DNA of 64,000 nt from Isochrysis galbana (lineage: Eukaryota > Haptophyta > Isochrysidales > Isochrysidaceae). Positions 33,377-44,639 of this stretch are shown here, piece after piece. The notes beneath the pieces are model-generated. The model did no database searches and was not told the DNA's origin. It worked only from the letters and a program-made list of their open reading frames with translations. The position numbers and the translations under genes are program-made. Positions within the stretch are counted from its first letter, which is position 1. Every line of letters begins with the position of its first letter. Where the stretch lies: NCBI GenBank assembly GCA_018136815.1, contig CM030933.1:4442597-4506596 (forward strand). The letters run 5' to 3'.

Positions 33377-33569
33377 CGAAGAGAGAGAGAGAAAAGAGAG
33401 GGGGAGGGGAGGAGCTGAGTGAAAACGACGCGATCCAGAGAGAAAGAGAGAGAAAAAGAGAGACGGAAGAGAGAGGAAGAGAGGGGGGAGAGGGGGTCCC
33501 TTCCCTCTCGCGCTGAGCTCCCACTGCCTGCTCCCTTCCGCCCGGCCTCGATCTGCACAGCTAGGAGAG
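31707..33569. other. Divergent intergenic region with G runs and GA microsatellite
   Basis: Between the minus-strand dehydrogenase and the plus-strand membrane protein. Contains an AT-rich part (32130-32240), CCATAACCATAACC (32768-32781), long G runs (33124-33262) and GA/GAGA tracts (33310-33490). Frames here are compositional artefacts. Confidence 0.55.
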
Positions 33570-34644
33570 ATGGCGGTTGTGCTCAACGCGACCGGCCTCA
33601 CTCACGACTATCTGTCGCCCCTCGCGATGAAAGAGACCTTCGGGCAATACAGACATGCGGTCGGCTGCGTCGCAGCATTTCGTACGCTGCCCTGCCTGCC
33701 TTCGGAAAGGGAAAGGGAAAGGGCAAGGGCAGGAGGAGACTGGCGGGTGACAAGGGAAGTCAAGGAGCTCTGGCGATGGGTGGGGCGGGAGGGGCGGCTG
33801 AAGAGTGGCCGTCCCCAAGGGAGGGAGGGAGGCTGCCAGGGGCACGGGCGAGTTGACTCGCTACCAGCTGAATGCAATCCTATCTGGGAAGGGGGGTAAG
33901 CTGGACAATGGAAGCGGAGGCCGCTCAAGAAGGGAGATATTGTCTGAGATCCAGCGCTTGGAGCCCCATTCCCGCCATGTTCTCACAAAGTGTTCCTGCT
34001 GTGACTTTGCAGTGGCACTGATCGTGCTGGACGTTGTCATTGCGCGCAACACAAAAGCCAGGTGGATGGCACTGCACACCCTTGCAAATGCGGCGGTGTG
34101 TCTCTTTTCTTGGCCAGAGGTGTCTCGTGCAGCTGAAGACCCCCTGAATTCGTGCTCGGGTCCTGCACCCACGTACGTGCCTGCTTACATCATCTGTGCG
34201 GTCCATTTTTACCATTTGGTTGGTGGCTTCAAGCTGACACTTGATGACTGGGTGCACCACTGCGTCTTCGTGACCTACATCGGGGCAGCATGCTTCGCTT
34301 TTGAGGAGTCAGGACCACTCGTCAATCTAATCGCATTCTTCATGTGCGGGCTACCAGGAGGCCTGGATTATATGATGCTCGTGCTTGTAAAGCACGGTGT
34401 ACTCACCTCGCAGACCGAAAAGTCGTGGAATTCGCGGATCAATGTGTGGCTGCGCTCACCAGGGTTGTTGCTTGCCGCCTATTGCATGTTCGTCGCCACG
34501 CGTAGTGGGCCAACCCACACACCATGCGCACAGCATCCCATCAAGACGGCCATTAATGCAATGTTGATCTTCAGCAATGCACAATATTACATGCAGAAGG
34601 TCACTGGCAACACGTACCGCAAAGTCCAGGCATTTAATTCATGA
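33570..34644 (+). CDS. Small polytopic membrane protein, uncharacterised
   Basis: Two exons, 33570-33681 and 34013-34644, joined in phase 1. The donor is TTTC|GTACGC; the acceptor GTGACTTTGCAG has a pyrimidine tract. Product 247 aa. Exon 1 gives MAVVLNATGLTHDYLSPLAM and the start of a first helix that continues across the join (VAAF+LALIVLDVVIA). About five further membrane segments follow, including YVPAYIICAVHFYHLV, FVTYIGAACFAF, LVNLIAFFMCGLPGG and LLLAAYCMFVA. A conserved-looking DDWVHH pair and DYMMLVLVKHG suggest a real family, with a loose resemblance to TLC-type proteins, but none is claimed. No targeting signal is evident. Confidence 0.7.
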
Positions 34645-34973
34645 CTCTCTGGCCATGCATCTGTTTGAAGGTGTTGCATTTATGCAAACCAATGTATCAA
34701 TCTCGCTGTCGGCGACTGCTGGTTAGGTGCACAGGTTTGAGAAGGAAACAAAGCGGAGAGGTGCCAGTATGAAATAACTTAGCAAGTGGTGAAACCAGCT
34801 AGCAACACGGGTTTGAGTGTGTGTGCGTGACCCAGAAGGGAAGAAGCCATGAGTATTGGTAATGCATCATGAGTGAAACGTGCAATGCTCGTGCAAGCTA
34901 CAGCTACTTGCTAGGAGCCGAATTTCCATCGTTCGTCGTGAATCAGAACGTCCTCCTTTCTGTTGAGTCCAGG
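34645..34973. other. 3' flank, nothing recognised
   Basis: Downstream of the membrane-protein gene; no gene or repeat seen. Confidence 0.5.
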
Positions 34974-35343
34974 CAACTAAGTTTATACTTGGTCGCCAGG
35001 GAGCGCGCCGGCGCTCCCCTCCTCTCCTTCGGGCCCCCCGCAGAGGGCGGCCACCCAGTCCCTATGGGCCTGTTGCAGTCGAAGCGACCGCGTCCGCCAT
35101 CGGAGGCCGAGCAGGTGTGTGCGACTCCGGTCGCAGCCCGCGGCCCGTGGCCTCGGCCACACCCAACAAGGCAGACATGCTGCCCCCCCCCCATGGGGGG
35201 ATGCAGTCTGCAGACACCACCACACCAACGTCCAGCCTGTGCTATGTGCTACTGCCACCTGCCACATCCTCCATGGGCATGCCTTATGGCAGAGGCCCCT
35301 CCCACCCTGGTGACGGCCACGCTGCAGCGGTATCCATTTTGTG
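34974..35343 (+). repeat. Retroelement head with MERA-type reading frame
   Basis: CAACTAAGTTTATACTTGG, CAGGGAGCGCGCCGGCGC (ATG changed to AGG), then a frame with LLSFGPPAEGGHPVPMGL and SKRPRPPSEAEQ ending at GAGCAG|GTGTGC. Closest to the copies at 25618 and 11035. Confidence 0.7.
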
Positions 35344-36521
35344 AGCGGTGACTCGAACGGCCTGCTCGTGGCGCCCCCGGTCGCGGGTTGAAGTTGGGCA
35401 CTCTGGGCGCGTCTTGCGTCTTGGTCTTGGTCTTGGGGCGTGACGACGTCGCATCACCGGGGGCCGCAAGCGCAAGCGGCCGATTTCGACGTGGTGCAAA
35501 TTTGAAATAGCGTCGAAAATGTGCATATTTCGCATTAGATTCTGCCTAGTATACTATTTGCAAGTAGCATACCCGAAGATCCTGTGATAAAACCTCAATC
35601 TTGACTTGGTGACTTGGTGAATTTTCACTCTTACAACTTAAAAACCCTGTTCCTGTTCGACCGCCCTATCCCTATAAGACTGCCCACAGAAAGAAGCAGG
35701 GCGGAGATGAATGAAACTGCCGCCCACAGAAGGGGAGGAAAGAATTAAAAAATGCAGCATTGAGAAAAAACGACTGCCCACAGAAAAAAGGGCGGAGAAG
35801 AATAAGACGGCCCAGAGAAAGAAGAACAAAAAAACATGCAGCACCCAGCCTTCCCGCGTGGTCCCCCACCGCAGTACTACCTGGGCTCGACCCTGCTTAA
35901 GTGCGCTGTTCGGATGGGAAGCGGTGACCCAGGGTGAAATGGCCGCATGTGATCGTGCAGGAGAAGGATCAATATATAGTCTATACAGTGTCACCTGCCC
36001 CATTCCCGTTCCCCACTCTCCTATTCTTCTTTTCCCCCTCTGTCCACTGTCTTGTAAAGTCAATACTGAGTCAATGCCTCTCTTCTTCGTATATTCGAAG
36101 GAGAATGGTATGCTTGATACTTGTGGAGCATTTTGTTGGCTAGCGTACCTAGCCACATACACCGGACGAGCCACACACCAACCACTACTCCATACGAAGG
36201 CTACGGTCCCTCAGCACTAGAGTTCAACCAGTACAAAAAGAAAACTCTTACAACTTCTCCCCTCTCCAAGTGACATGGTTCTCAAGAGTTTTCACACTTG
36301 ACACTTGGAGTCAAGAGACCGACCGACTGGACGACCGGACCCGCCCGGCGCGCGGCCGTCGCCCCGCCGCCGACGCCACCTCGCCCTCCGTCGCCCACCA
36401 CCCACGCCCTCCCCCCAGCGCTCTCTCGAGCCCCGCGCCACCCCCCTCCTCCTTTACTTTGCCCTGCCCTTTCCACGCCGACGCGTGGTGGCTTGTATAG
36501 CTCGTCTACTGACAGCGCTAG
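35344..36521. other. Intergenic with short repeats
   Basis: Imperfect repeats of CTGCCCACAGAAA with GGGCGGAGA (about 35680-35815), then the dispersed repeat at 36133-36254 and the upstream region of the oxygenase gene. No gene seen. Confidence 0.5.
36133..36254 (+). repeat. Dispersed repeat, copy 2
   Basis: Counterpart of 7947-8094, ending AAGAAAACTCTTACAAC. Confidence 0.7.
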
Positions 36522-38109
36522 ATGGAGCAGGTGGCATGCGTCGACATCGAGCCCTTCCTGCGCGAGCCTGCGGGCGCGCTCGACGCGTGCCGGCGGCTTG
36601 CAGCGTCGCTCGAACAGACGGGCATCGTTATCCTTTATGACCCGCGAGTCTCACAGGTGGGCCGGCGCTCCACATCAACACCACACACACACACACACAC
36701 AGACACACACACACACACACTCACACACACACACATGATTGTCGCACTCTCGCTCGTGGATGGCAGGCGGACTCCGCGGCCTTCCTCGATCTTCTGGAGG
36801 ACTACTTTGCTCAAGACGACTCGCTCAAGCTAGTAGACGAGCGTCCCGAGCTGCATTATCAAGTGGGTACGACTCCAGAGGGCGTCGAGGTGCCGATCTG
36901 CAGCTGGTCAGTTGACTGCAAGACGCAGATTGAAGCGATGCCAGAAGAGCATCGGCCGAGCCAGGTGGAAGGGGCCGACCCGAAGTGGCGCTTCTTCTGG
37001 CGGATTGGCGAGCGCCCGACCGACGTGATCTTTGAAGACCTCAACGCACCGCCCGTCGTACCCGCCGCGTTTCCTCAGTGGACAGATACCATGAATGGAT
37101 GGGGACACAAGATGTTGCAGGTGCTGACCGTGCATGTCGCCCAGTCAGTTCGGTTGGGCCAGCAAAGCTTGATCACCAAGCACGAGATGTTTCGCGGCTT
37201 TAAAAAGAGCTGCCATCGTGATTTGGGCTGTATGAAGAGGAAAGGAGAGCACGGCCTAGGTGCCAGCGAAATATTACGATTTGGCCCACCCTCACACCAT
37301 GGGCCGACTTTGTATGTCACAGGCGGTCACAACGTGCGCTGAGATGGCGGCAATCGGATGGGGTCTCCGCCGGGACGCCATCTCCGGCCTCATGGTGCAA
37401 GGGCCTCATCTACTTGCTCCCACGGCCTCGGACCTCACCAAGCATAACAAGGTGGGAGGTGCTCGTACCAGTTGGTTCCTCTTGCTCGCCTATAGGCGAG
37501 GACCATCTGCACTCAAAGATATCGCCATTGCATCCCGTAGGTTGGAAAGCCTCTCGCTGGTTGGCACAATGACCTCAATCTTTTAACCATCCATGGCAGC
37601 TCACGATATCCTGGACTATATGCTTGGCTTCGTGACGGTTCTAGGGTTGCGGTAAAGATCCCCAAGGGAGCGTTGCTTGTCCAGGCGGGACAGCAAATCG
37701 AGTATTTGACTGCAGGTGCTGTGAAGGTGAGGCAGCTGGACAATAGTCTCCCTCGTTGGTGCCTGAGAAGGGCTCTTTTGTGCTTTTCGAACGGGCATGT
37801 TTGACCGACCCCATGCGACACTTTCCTCAATCGCAGGCGGGTATGCACGAGGTAATTGTGACAAAAGAGGCTGTCGATCGCGCTGTCAGCGCTGTGGCTG
37901 CCGGTCGGCCTGGCTGGCGCATCTCGTCAACTCTCTTTGCGCACGTTGCCTCAAACCAGATATTGGCACCTCTGCCGCCTTTCGATCAACGTGAGGATGC
38001 TGCCGCCTATCCCCCGATGTCCGCGGGAGACCAGGTGATGGCGGTGCTCCGGCAGATCAAGTTGTGCAAACCCGCGAGGGACTCCATCCAAAAGCGAGCT
38101 GCGGTTTGA
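36522..38109 (+). CDS. 2-oxoglutarate/Fe(II)-dependent oxygenase, isopenicillin-N-synthase-like
   Basis: Oxidises an organic substrate using Fe(II) and 2-oxoglutarate. Exons 36522-36656, 36767-37120, 37323-37451, 37541-37726, 37837-38109; every join is phase 0, giving 357 aa. The N-terminal half (CRRLAASLEQTGIVILYDPR) is the DIOX_N-like part. The iron site is GWHNDLNLLTIHG (His and Asp) with the distal His in AGMHEVIV, after KGALLVQAGQQIEYLT. YPGLYAWLRDG and the SAGDQV C-terminus match plant/algal/bacterial members. Intron 1 contains a CA microsatellite (36686-36734). Substrate unknown; the family includes hormone and antibiotic enzymes, so no pathway is inferred. Confidence 0.85.
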
Positions 38110-38289
38110 TGGTTAGATTTCGGCGACTATCCTAGCATTGTCTCAGCACTATGGGAGACACTGCACGGGATGTGATAGTGTGTTGCGGGTAGGAGGGGTT
38201 GACAAACCACGTTAGGATCGCCAAGGGTGTCCTCCCTCCCCCTCTAGCCACACCCACACATACCTCCTCCGAAGATACTCGCCCCTTGC

Positions 38290-38712
38290 TTGGGCACGCC
38301 TATGGGAATCCCTTCACCTTCACACTAATAACGTGATTCACAATATAGCTACAGAGACGGCGCTTTCACCGTACCCTACACCAAAGCGGAATGTGCATCG
38401 TATCTAGAACACCTCACCCGAGGATTCACACACGAGGGGCGCAAGATTCAAAAGGAAGAATTTTTAAAATCGTGGGCCACCGTTGTTGAGCACGCAACCC
38501 ACGTACTCAAACTTAGAGGAGCAACGACCCGATGCCGCCGCAGAATGCGAACGGACACCCCCCGAGCTCCGGGGGGGGGGGGGGGGGGGGCGCACCAAAC
38601 AATCGACGACTTTATGGAGTTCCCATTAGCCGACGAATACTCCATACAGAAAGGCAAGATCCCCCACTCCCCCTAGACAAATTCACAGTCGCTCAGACAT
38701 CGCACAAAGGAT
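38290..38712 (+). mobile_element. Non-LTR retrotransposon ORF2 fragment, decayed
   Basis: YRDGAFTVPYTKAECASYLE, then FTHEGRKIQKEEFLKSWATV correspond to segments of the copies at 18420 and 40262. After a G run, FPLADEYSIQKGK follows in another frame. Several frame changes; truncated. Confidence 0.65.
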
Positions 38713-38727
38713 AACCCTACGAACAAA

Positions 38728-38962
38728 CAACTATCAGTAAACTGATAGGGTCATGGAGCGCGCGCCGCTCCCCTCCTCCCCTGCCGCCACCCCCGCCGCG
38801 CCGGCCGAACGGGCCGCGACCACGGCCGCGCCACAGAAGCGCGCGCGAGGACCACCCAAGCCTGAACAGGTGAGCACGAGCCACGGCCCGTGCCGCCTCC
38901 CGCAAGCCCCACACCACCAAGGCCAGCATGGCCACCATGGCCACACAGACAAGCCACCCCCT
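38728..38962 (+). repeat. Retroelement head, CTATCAG-type hairpin
   Basis: CTATCAGTAAACTGATAG stem-loop, then GGTCATGGAGCGCGCGCCGC and a frame with TAAPQKRARGPPKPEQV ending at GAACAG|GTGAGC. The stem sequence differs from the other copies but still pairs. Confidence 0.7.
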
Positions 38963-39755
38963 CCAGCCGCCAGCAACCAAAAAAAAAACCTTTTAATATT
39001 CTTACCGCACTCGCGGCGAATGGAACCACTACCCACTACAAGTAGCACGTAGCATACTCTCTACACCCCCATTCCCCGGCCCTTCTCCCCCCGCCATCAG
39101 GCGGCTCCCCCCGTACACTACTAGGGGGATTGGGGTGGAGGGCTTAGATATGGTCCGGTGGCCCGCGCCACCCCCCGGTGATCTCTCCCCCCCTTCCTCC
39201 TGTGTCTCCGAGTGGGCGGCCCACTCTGTCTCGTCTTATCCTGTAAACAGGCGCGAGACTTACCGATTTTCCGGTGGGCGGAGCTCTCGCTCGCGCCCAC
39301 CCCCTTTTCCGCGCTCTCTCTCCCCTCTCCTGCGGCACGCGCGATGGCGCGCCTGCGGCAGGCCTCCAGCTGCCCTCTGGCGGCCCCTGGAGGCTCCTGG
39401 AGGCCAGCTCAGGGGGCAGAGGAGGCTGGGGCTGGGCCCTGGCCTCCCCTGCCTCTCCCTCGCTGGCGCTCCCGAGCCTCTGGGGCCCCCAGTCTGCACC
39501 TGTCTGCCTGTCGACCAGGGGGGAGGGGGGGTTGGAGCAATGGGCTGGTCACGAGGGGCCAGGATGGGCGAATGGGGCGAGCCTGTGGGGAAGAGAGTGG
39601 GTCAGTAGGGCAGTGGCCTCCTGGCAAGCCATCAGGCATGCCAGGAGGATGGGTGGTTCCTCCCCCATGGCAGGGGAGGAGTGGAGAGAGGGGGGGGCTC
39701 GTGCCCCCCCATGGGTCAACCAAGTATAAACTTAGTTGCCAGCCGCCAGCAACCA
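38963..39755. repeat. 17-bp target-site duplication flanking copy C
   Basis: CCAGCCGCCAGCAACCA occurs at 38963-38979 and, perfectly repeated, at 39739-39755, immediately outside the retroelement. This length is typical of target-primed reverse transcription. Confidence 0.9.
38980..39738 (-). mobile_element. Hairpin-headed non-autonomous retroelement (copy C), with target-site duplication
   Basis: Full-length copy on the minus strand: head CAACTAAGTTTATACTTGGTT at 39738, C/G hairpin, GC-rich body, 3' end CGCGAGTGCGGTAAGAATAT followed by AAAAGG and a run of T to 38980. Flanked by the perfect 17-bp duplication and nearly identical to copy B, so the insertion is recent. It sits inside an older head-type repeat starting at 38728. 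Confidence 0.9.
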
Positions 39756-40261
39756 GCCCCAAAGTGGGTCTGGGAGCCGACAGCACTCCTCCCATAGGGA
39801 AAGCCCTCGGGCTGGGCCCCTACAAAGTCGCGGCTCAGGCCTCGTGCGCAAGCACGAGACCCTGACCCGACAAGACAACCCATCACACCCAGTGTGGGCC
39901 TGAGCTCTGTAAGCATCACTGTATGCACTGAGCACAGGCCCAAGGGCCGTACATCCGGCGCGGCCTACAAGCCTGTCACGAATGGGCCACCAGGCCTCAC
40001 CCCCACCCTCTCCAAGCGAGAAGGAACCAGCAGGTCGAGGGTGCACCCCTTGACAGGAACTGCACAACACTCAACAGCCCCAGGGGACAACAACAAGATA
40101 CAACACACAGCCCTCATGGGCGCACGCGCGCATACGAAAACGACACGACAGCGCTGCAACGCAGCACGCCACAGTCATCCCAATCACCCTTGCAGCACTA
40201 ACCAACCCTTCCACAACACCGCACAGGTCGCACTCAACATGGAGGACTCCCAAGAAATGGA
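39756..40261. other. Intergenic, nothing recognised
   Basis: Probably the rest of an older repeat into which copy C inserted. No protein-like frame. Confidence 0.4.
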
Positions 40262-41530
40262 GCCCCCTGAATAACGCATACTCGGACGGAACCGGCACAG
40301 CTTTCACAAGGGCGGAATGCGAACATTGCTTCCCTAGTAACGACACATATGCGAAATTTGGAGGTGAGTACATACATAAAGAAAAATTCTTAGATTCCTG
40401 GCAACAAATAGTAGACTACGCTGACACCACTAAACTCGCCACCTTTAACCCGGCCCCCCCAAAAGGGGAGAGCGAGAGGTTAGACGACAAACACGAAACA
40501 CAAAAGGAACCCCCCCTCGACATAAGGATTAGTAAAAGAGGGGAATACTACCTCCTACAACGCGGCACGTGGTACGAAGTCGAACTGTCGTACCTGGGCA
40601 CTCCGATAATAGGCAAACCAACAACCGCCCCGGCAGACCTAGACAAATACCCCCCGACCAGGTGGGGAGAAGGATACAAAGGCAACAGGCCGACAGACTT
40701 CCCGCTCCCAGAGGAATACTCCATAGACGGAAAGACACCACTCGACAAAACACAAGTAAGCCACATAACCGCCGCGCTCCAAAGGCTAGAACCCAAACCA
40801 CGCCAACAAAACGGCCCCGCCAGATGGGGCGAAAGACTACCGGTCGACTCGGACACATGGAAACACTTGGCCCGGATCTACGCGTCCCCGCTAATCACTC
40901 CCAGAGACCTATACATGCACTACAAACACATAACACACCGTAGAATAGGCACGTACAACCGTTTCCCGGGACGGGACCCCACCTGCCGCCTCTGTGCGCA
41001 AGATGATGAATCGTCCGTCCATATAGGGACGTGCCCAGCGCTAGATAGCGTGTTCGACACGATACACTACCTCACGGACGTTTCGCCGGCCGACAGCCCC
41101 GGGACCAAAACGAAAGCCGAGAAAGCCGTAGAAAGACTCTTCCTACTACCGAACTCTTCACCGTCACCCGCTAGGGAGACCCTGTACCTATTGGCTTGGA
41201 GATACATACTCACCGACTTCTATCGAATACACTACGACAACGTCAAATTTAACAGCGATCACGTCGTTAGAAGGATGCTCGAGAGATACACCACGTTGTG
41301 CAAAGCGGCGCTCTACGGAAACAACACAGACGCTTCGAGAAGAGCCAAAGCAGACATGGGCCGCCAGCCCAAGAAACGCATAGATGTCAACGAATTCCGT
41401 CCAATTTTTGAAACAAACGACGACAACGATTTAGTTCCAAGTAGTAAACTCGTAGCGGTACTAGAGCGCCTCAACATAAAACACATAATACACCAGCAAA
41501 ACAACAACGGACCCAGCGACCGGGGATAAC
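40262..41530 (+). mobile_element. Non-LTR retrotransposon ORF2, C-terminal part, intact frame
   Basis: A continuous frame of about 420 codons to the TAA ending at 41529. Segments: FTRAECEHCFPSND, FLDSWQQIVDYADTT, FPLPEEYSIDGKTPL, RIYASPLITPRDLYMHYKHI, then a zinc-binding C-x2-C-x8-H-x3-C (CRLCAQDDESSVHIGTC) as found at the end of L1-type ORF2 proteins, and a basic tail (ADMGRQPKKRIDVNEF). The reverse transcriptase is missing on the 5' side. 3' untranslated sequence follows to about 41760. Confidence 0.8.
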
Positions 41531-42489
41531 AATAGGCGATATGCCTCCTTGGGAGGAACCCGATGGGGAAGGCCGAAAGGCCCGGCCCCCACACTGGGTT
41601 GAGACAGACCCGAGACAGACGAATACAAATGCAAGAAGCCTGCCCCTCCCCTCCCCCAAGCGCTAGGCCCAAAGTAGTGTACATGGGCCGACCCCCCAAA
41701 ACCGAAGAAAAAGGAACGAGGGGGGGAGCGGGCGGGGGTGCAGTGGTAGAGGTATAGGCGATGGCGACGGTAGCGGGAGCGCGGGAGAGAGCGCGTCACT
41801 AGTAGCTTAGCGGGCATCTTCACAAGAATGTTTTTTTTTAACCCTACGAACAGAACGCAGAAACGCCCCACAGCCGGCGAGAGATGCATATGGATCAAAA
41901 GACAAGACCGAGAAGGAACGTTCTTCATGCTAGCAGGGTGGGACCAAATGAACGCTTCTCGTCTTAGGGGGAGGATGTGAAGGCCAGCGTCCGGATCCGG
42001 CATTCGTGATTCGTGTGTTTGAAACAAAAAAAGGATGGGGGTCAAACAAACAAAAAAAGAATATGGTACGTGAGGCCAGCGCGTGCGCCGCCGTCTTGCC
42101 CGGCGCGCAAGGCTTAGGGTGGTGCCGGGGGCGGCCGCGGGGCTGACTTGGAGGAGTGAAGGGGGGGGGGGGGACTATTAATAATTGATAATTCAATTGG
42201 CAATTGGTGGCTACGGAAGGTCACGACCTCCTCCCGAATCTTCAAGAGTTTTTATCAGCAAAGACAGGACATAAAAATAAAAGCAAGAGAAAGCAACATT
42301 AGAGCAAAAGGAAGCACCACAAGAACAGAGTTCGCCCTGTGCGAGACCGCGTCGTCGCAGCACACACCCGCAGCCTAAGTACCCAAGGTCGCCATAATTT
42401 CGCAACCGGTTGTCAGCCATCGCATGTGCGTGCAAAGCGCAGCTATGGCTAAGCAGAAGCAAAGCCAGAGCCCACGTGAGCAAATCTGC
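41531..42489. other. LINE 3' flank and intergenic
   Basis: No gene recognised. Includes a G run (about 42158-42172) before the 3' end of the FYVE-like gene. Confidence 0.5.
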
Positions 42490-43530
42490 TCACATGCGTT
42501 TCCACACTCGATGTGCACGATGATTCCCACACGATATGTCCTCAAGGATGGTGTGCTTATTGCTAAGTGTGCGCTGTGAGACCATTGGTAAGTGCCCATG
42601 TGTAGCATACCCAACCACTATGAACGTTGTGAACGGCCCGTGCTTCCCAGCCTCCCAGGTTGCACTTATCCTGGATCTCCCAACCAGCGGCGCCCTGTGT
42701 TCACTGATGACGCCGTCGGGCACAATCGACATGGTATACGAGGGCCCCAGGCCGGCTACCACCTTCAGAGTGATTTTGCCAGTGCTCACATCATACGAAA
42801 TGTGGTGCAATATTCCCAATCGAGGGTCGGCACCATAGTCGATGGTGCGAGCGACCATTCGACCGACTGTGCCGCAACCGTGATTTCTGAGCACCTCGTC
42901 CATCTCACCTTCACATGCAGTGCAAGCCCATGTCCCAGCGAGATCACCTGGGCTCCACTGTTGCAACGACAAGCACAAGGAGGCTCTCGAAGCCACACGA
43001 GTCGAGTCCGTGCTACTATCATCGACAAGCATGGTCCTTCCCATTGGGTGTGCAAATCCACATTCGCCAGGCCACCTGCACTTGCCGGCACATCCATATC
43101 CAGCGGTGCCCACAATACTCGTGCTCCCGATCTCAGCAGAGGTTTTGCAGGCCTTGCACAGAGGCCTTAAGAAGTGTTGACTGCAGACGCTTGCGCCGCA
43201 CCGCCGGCAGTGATGGCGGCGCGCCTGGACAAAGAAGAGGCGGCCACAGTCATCAGCCTGACAGCTGCGCGCTCGCTCGAAGGCGACCGGCCGCTCTAGC
43301 TCGGCCAGTCTCTGGCGCAGAGTGTGTGCCTGGTCGAGAGCCGCTCTCTGCCTCTCAGCCGCCGCCTCCAGCTGCTCGCATGCGGCCTCTAGCCGCGACT
43401 CGAGCGCGTGCAGCCTGTAATCGAGAGAAGAGTTGGCGCGCTCGGGCGTCAGCCACGTCAGGCAGTTCCGCCGGCCGCTGCTCGCCGGCGTGGCGCCGGA
43501 GGGTGTCGAAGGCCCCCACGAGTCCGCCAT
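42490..43530 (-). CDS. FYVE-like zinc-finger protein with a possible lipocalin-like C-terminal domain
   Basis: 346 aa. Residues 35-80 form a coiled coil (ESRLEAACEQLEAAAERQRA). Residues 88-128 carry the zinc finger: CQADDCGRLFFV, then RRHHCRRCGASVC and PLCKAC. The R(R)HHCR.CG core is the phosphoinositide-binding signature of FYVE domains, but the first pair is C-x4-C in place of C-x2-C and the usual WxxD is absent, so lipid binding is uncertain. The C-terminal region begins DLAGTWACTACEGEMDEVLR and includes YDVSTGKITLKVVAG, reminiscent of the fatty-acid-binding/lipocalin fold; this is inference. Read as one exon, though introns around residue 130-150 cannot be excluded. A CTACTCTA block lies at 43690-43735 upstream. 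Confidence 0.6.
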   Translation of the reverse strand: MADSWGPSTPSGATPASSGRRNCLTWLTPERANSSLDYRLHALESRLEAACEQLEAAAERQRAALDQAHTLRQRLAELERPVAFERARSCQADDCGRLFFVQARRHHCRRCGASVCSQHFLRPLCKACKTSAEIGSTSIVGTAGYGCAGKCRWPGECGFAHPMGRTMLVDDSSTDSTRVASRASLCLSLQQWSPGDLAGTWACTACEGEMDEVLRNHGCGTVGRMVARTIDYGADPRLGILHHISYDVSTGKITLKVVAGLGPSYTMSIVPDGVISEHRAPLVGRSRISATWEAGKHGPFTTFIVVGYATHGHLPMVSQRTLSNKHTILEDISCGNHRAHRVWKRM

Positions 43531-43909
43531 GTAGGGAAGAGAAGGGGGACGCGAAAAGATGTAAGAAAATAAGAGGAGAAGAGAATACTTTAGAGGGAAG
43601 AACAGAAGAGGGAGGACGGACGGACGGCGAGAAGTTGGGCTGCCAAGAAGATCTGGAGAAGAAGCGGTGGGGTGAGGAGAGCGAACAGCGTACCTAGAAG
43701 CTAGAAGAACTCAAGTACTCTACTCTATTCGAGGGTGGAAGATCCTTTTTTTGAGGATCGAAAGGCGGTCGGGGGAAAAAGAGCGAGCCCAAGATAGAGC
43801 GCCCGCCGCCGCCACGGAGACAGACAGCCGCCAGAGAACGAGCGAGCTACAACCAGTAGTACACACAGCACACTGAATGAAGCATATGTTACCCCCCAGG
43901 AGCCAACGC
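43531..43909. promoter_or_regulatory. Upstream region of the FYVE-like gene
   Basis: GGAGGA-rich, then TAGAAGCTAGAAGAACTCAA and GTACTCTACTCTATTCGAG at about 43690-43735, similar to blocks upstream of other genes. Promoter role is inference. Confidence 0.3.
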
Positions 43910-44277
43910 CCCCCGATAGCTATCGGGGGGAAATTTTTTCCCGATCGCCAACAGCCCCCCCGAGAGCTACCGGGGGACCGAGAAACTTAATGTTAATATT
44001 TTACTTGACGAGATCAAAATCAAAATGACCGATATTTAATTTAACTTGAATTTTTGGTTAGATTTTTTAATTTTACTATTTTTATATTACGTGCCCCCGA
44101 TAGCTATCGGGGGGAAATTTTTTCCCGATCGCCAACAGCCCCCCCGAGAGCTACCGGGGGACCGAGAAACTTAATGTTAATATTTTACTTGACGAGATCA
44201 AAATCAAAATGACCGATATTTAATTTAACTTGAATTTTTGGTTAGATTTTTTAATTTTACTATTTTTATATTACGTC
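43910..44277. repeat. Two tandem 184-bp AT-rich units with GC palindromes
   Basis: Units 43910-44093 and 44094-44277 are essentially identical. Each starts with the perfect palindrome CCCCCGATAGCTATCGGGGG, then CCCCCGAGAGCTACCGGGGG, followed by about 120 bp of AT-rich sequence (..GATCAAAATCAAAATGACCG..). No coding capacity. The AT-rich context differs sharply from the rest of the window. Confidence 0.9.
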
Positions 44278-44639
44278 TTTAACAATCTTTAATTTAATTA
44301 CCATATTGTACTTATATATTATATTTTAATATTAATCCTAGTAACCTTATGTCATTTCTAAAACTGTTAGCTGTTAGATGCTCTAAGTTTTAAAAACTAT
44401 TTTTACGGGGGAGAAAGAGAACAGAGAAAAGAGGAGAAAGGAGAACAGAGGATAGGAGGGGGGAAGAGAGAGAGAAGGAGAGCGAGCCAAAGAGAGGAGG
44501 AACCCCCCGTTTGCTATCGGGGGATTTCCTCTTCCCCCGATAGCTATCGGGGGGTCCGCTTACGGCACCCCCCAGGAGCTATCCCCCGATAGCTCTCGGG
44601 GGATTTTCTCGGTCCCCCGGTAGCTCTCGGGCGTTCTCA
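44278..44639. repeat. AT-rich spacer and further CCCCCGATAGC palindromes
   Basis: AT-rich to 44400, then GAGA-rich, then at least four more palindromes of the same kind (for example 44536-44554 and 44584-44600) directly against the LINE fragment. No gene. Confidence 0.75.

Noticed and set aside
32828-33601. Minus-strand 257-codon frame and several Arg/Glu-rich frames
   Set aside because: Produced by G runs and GAGA tracts; composition only. The two-exon membrane-protein gene explains 33570-34644.
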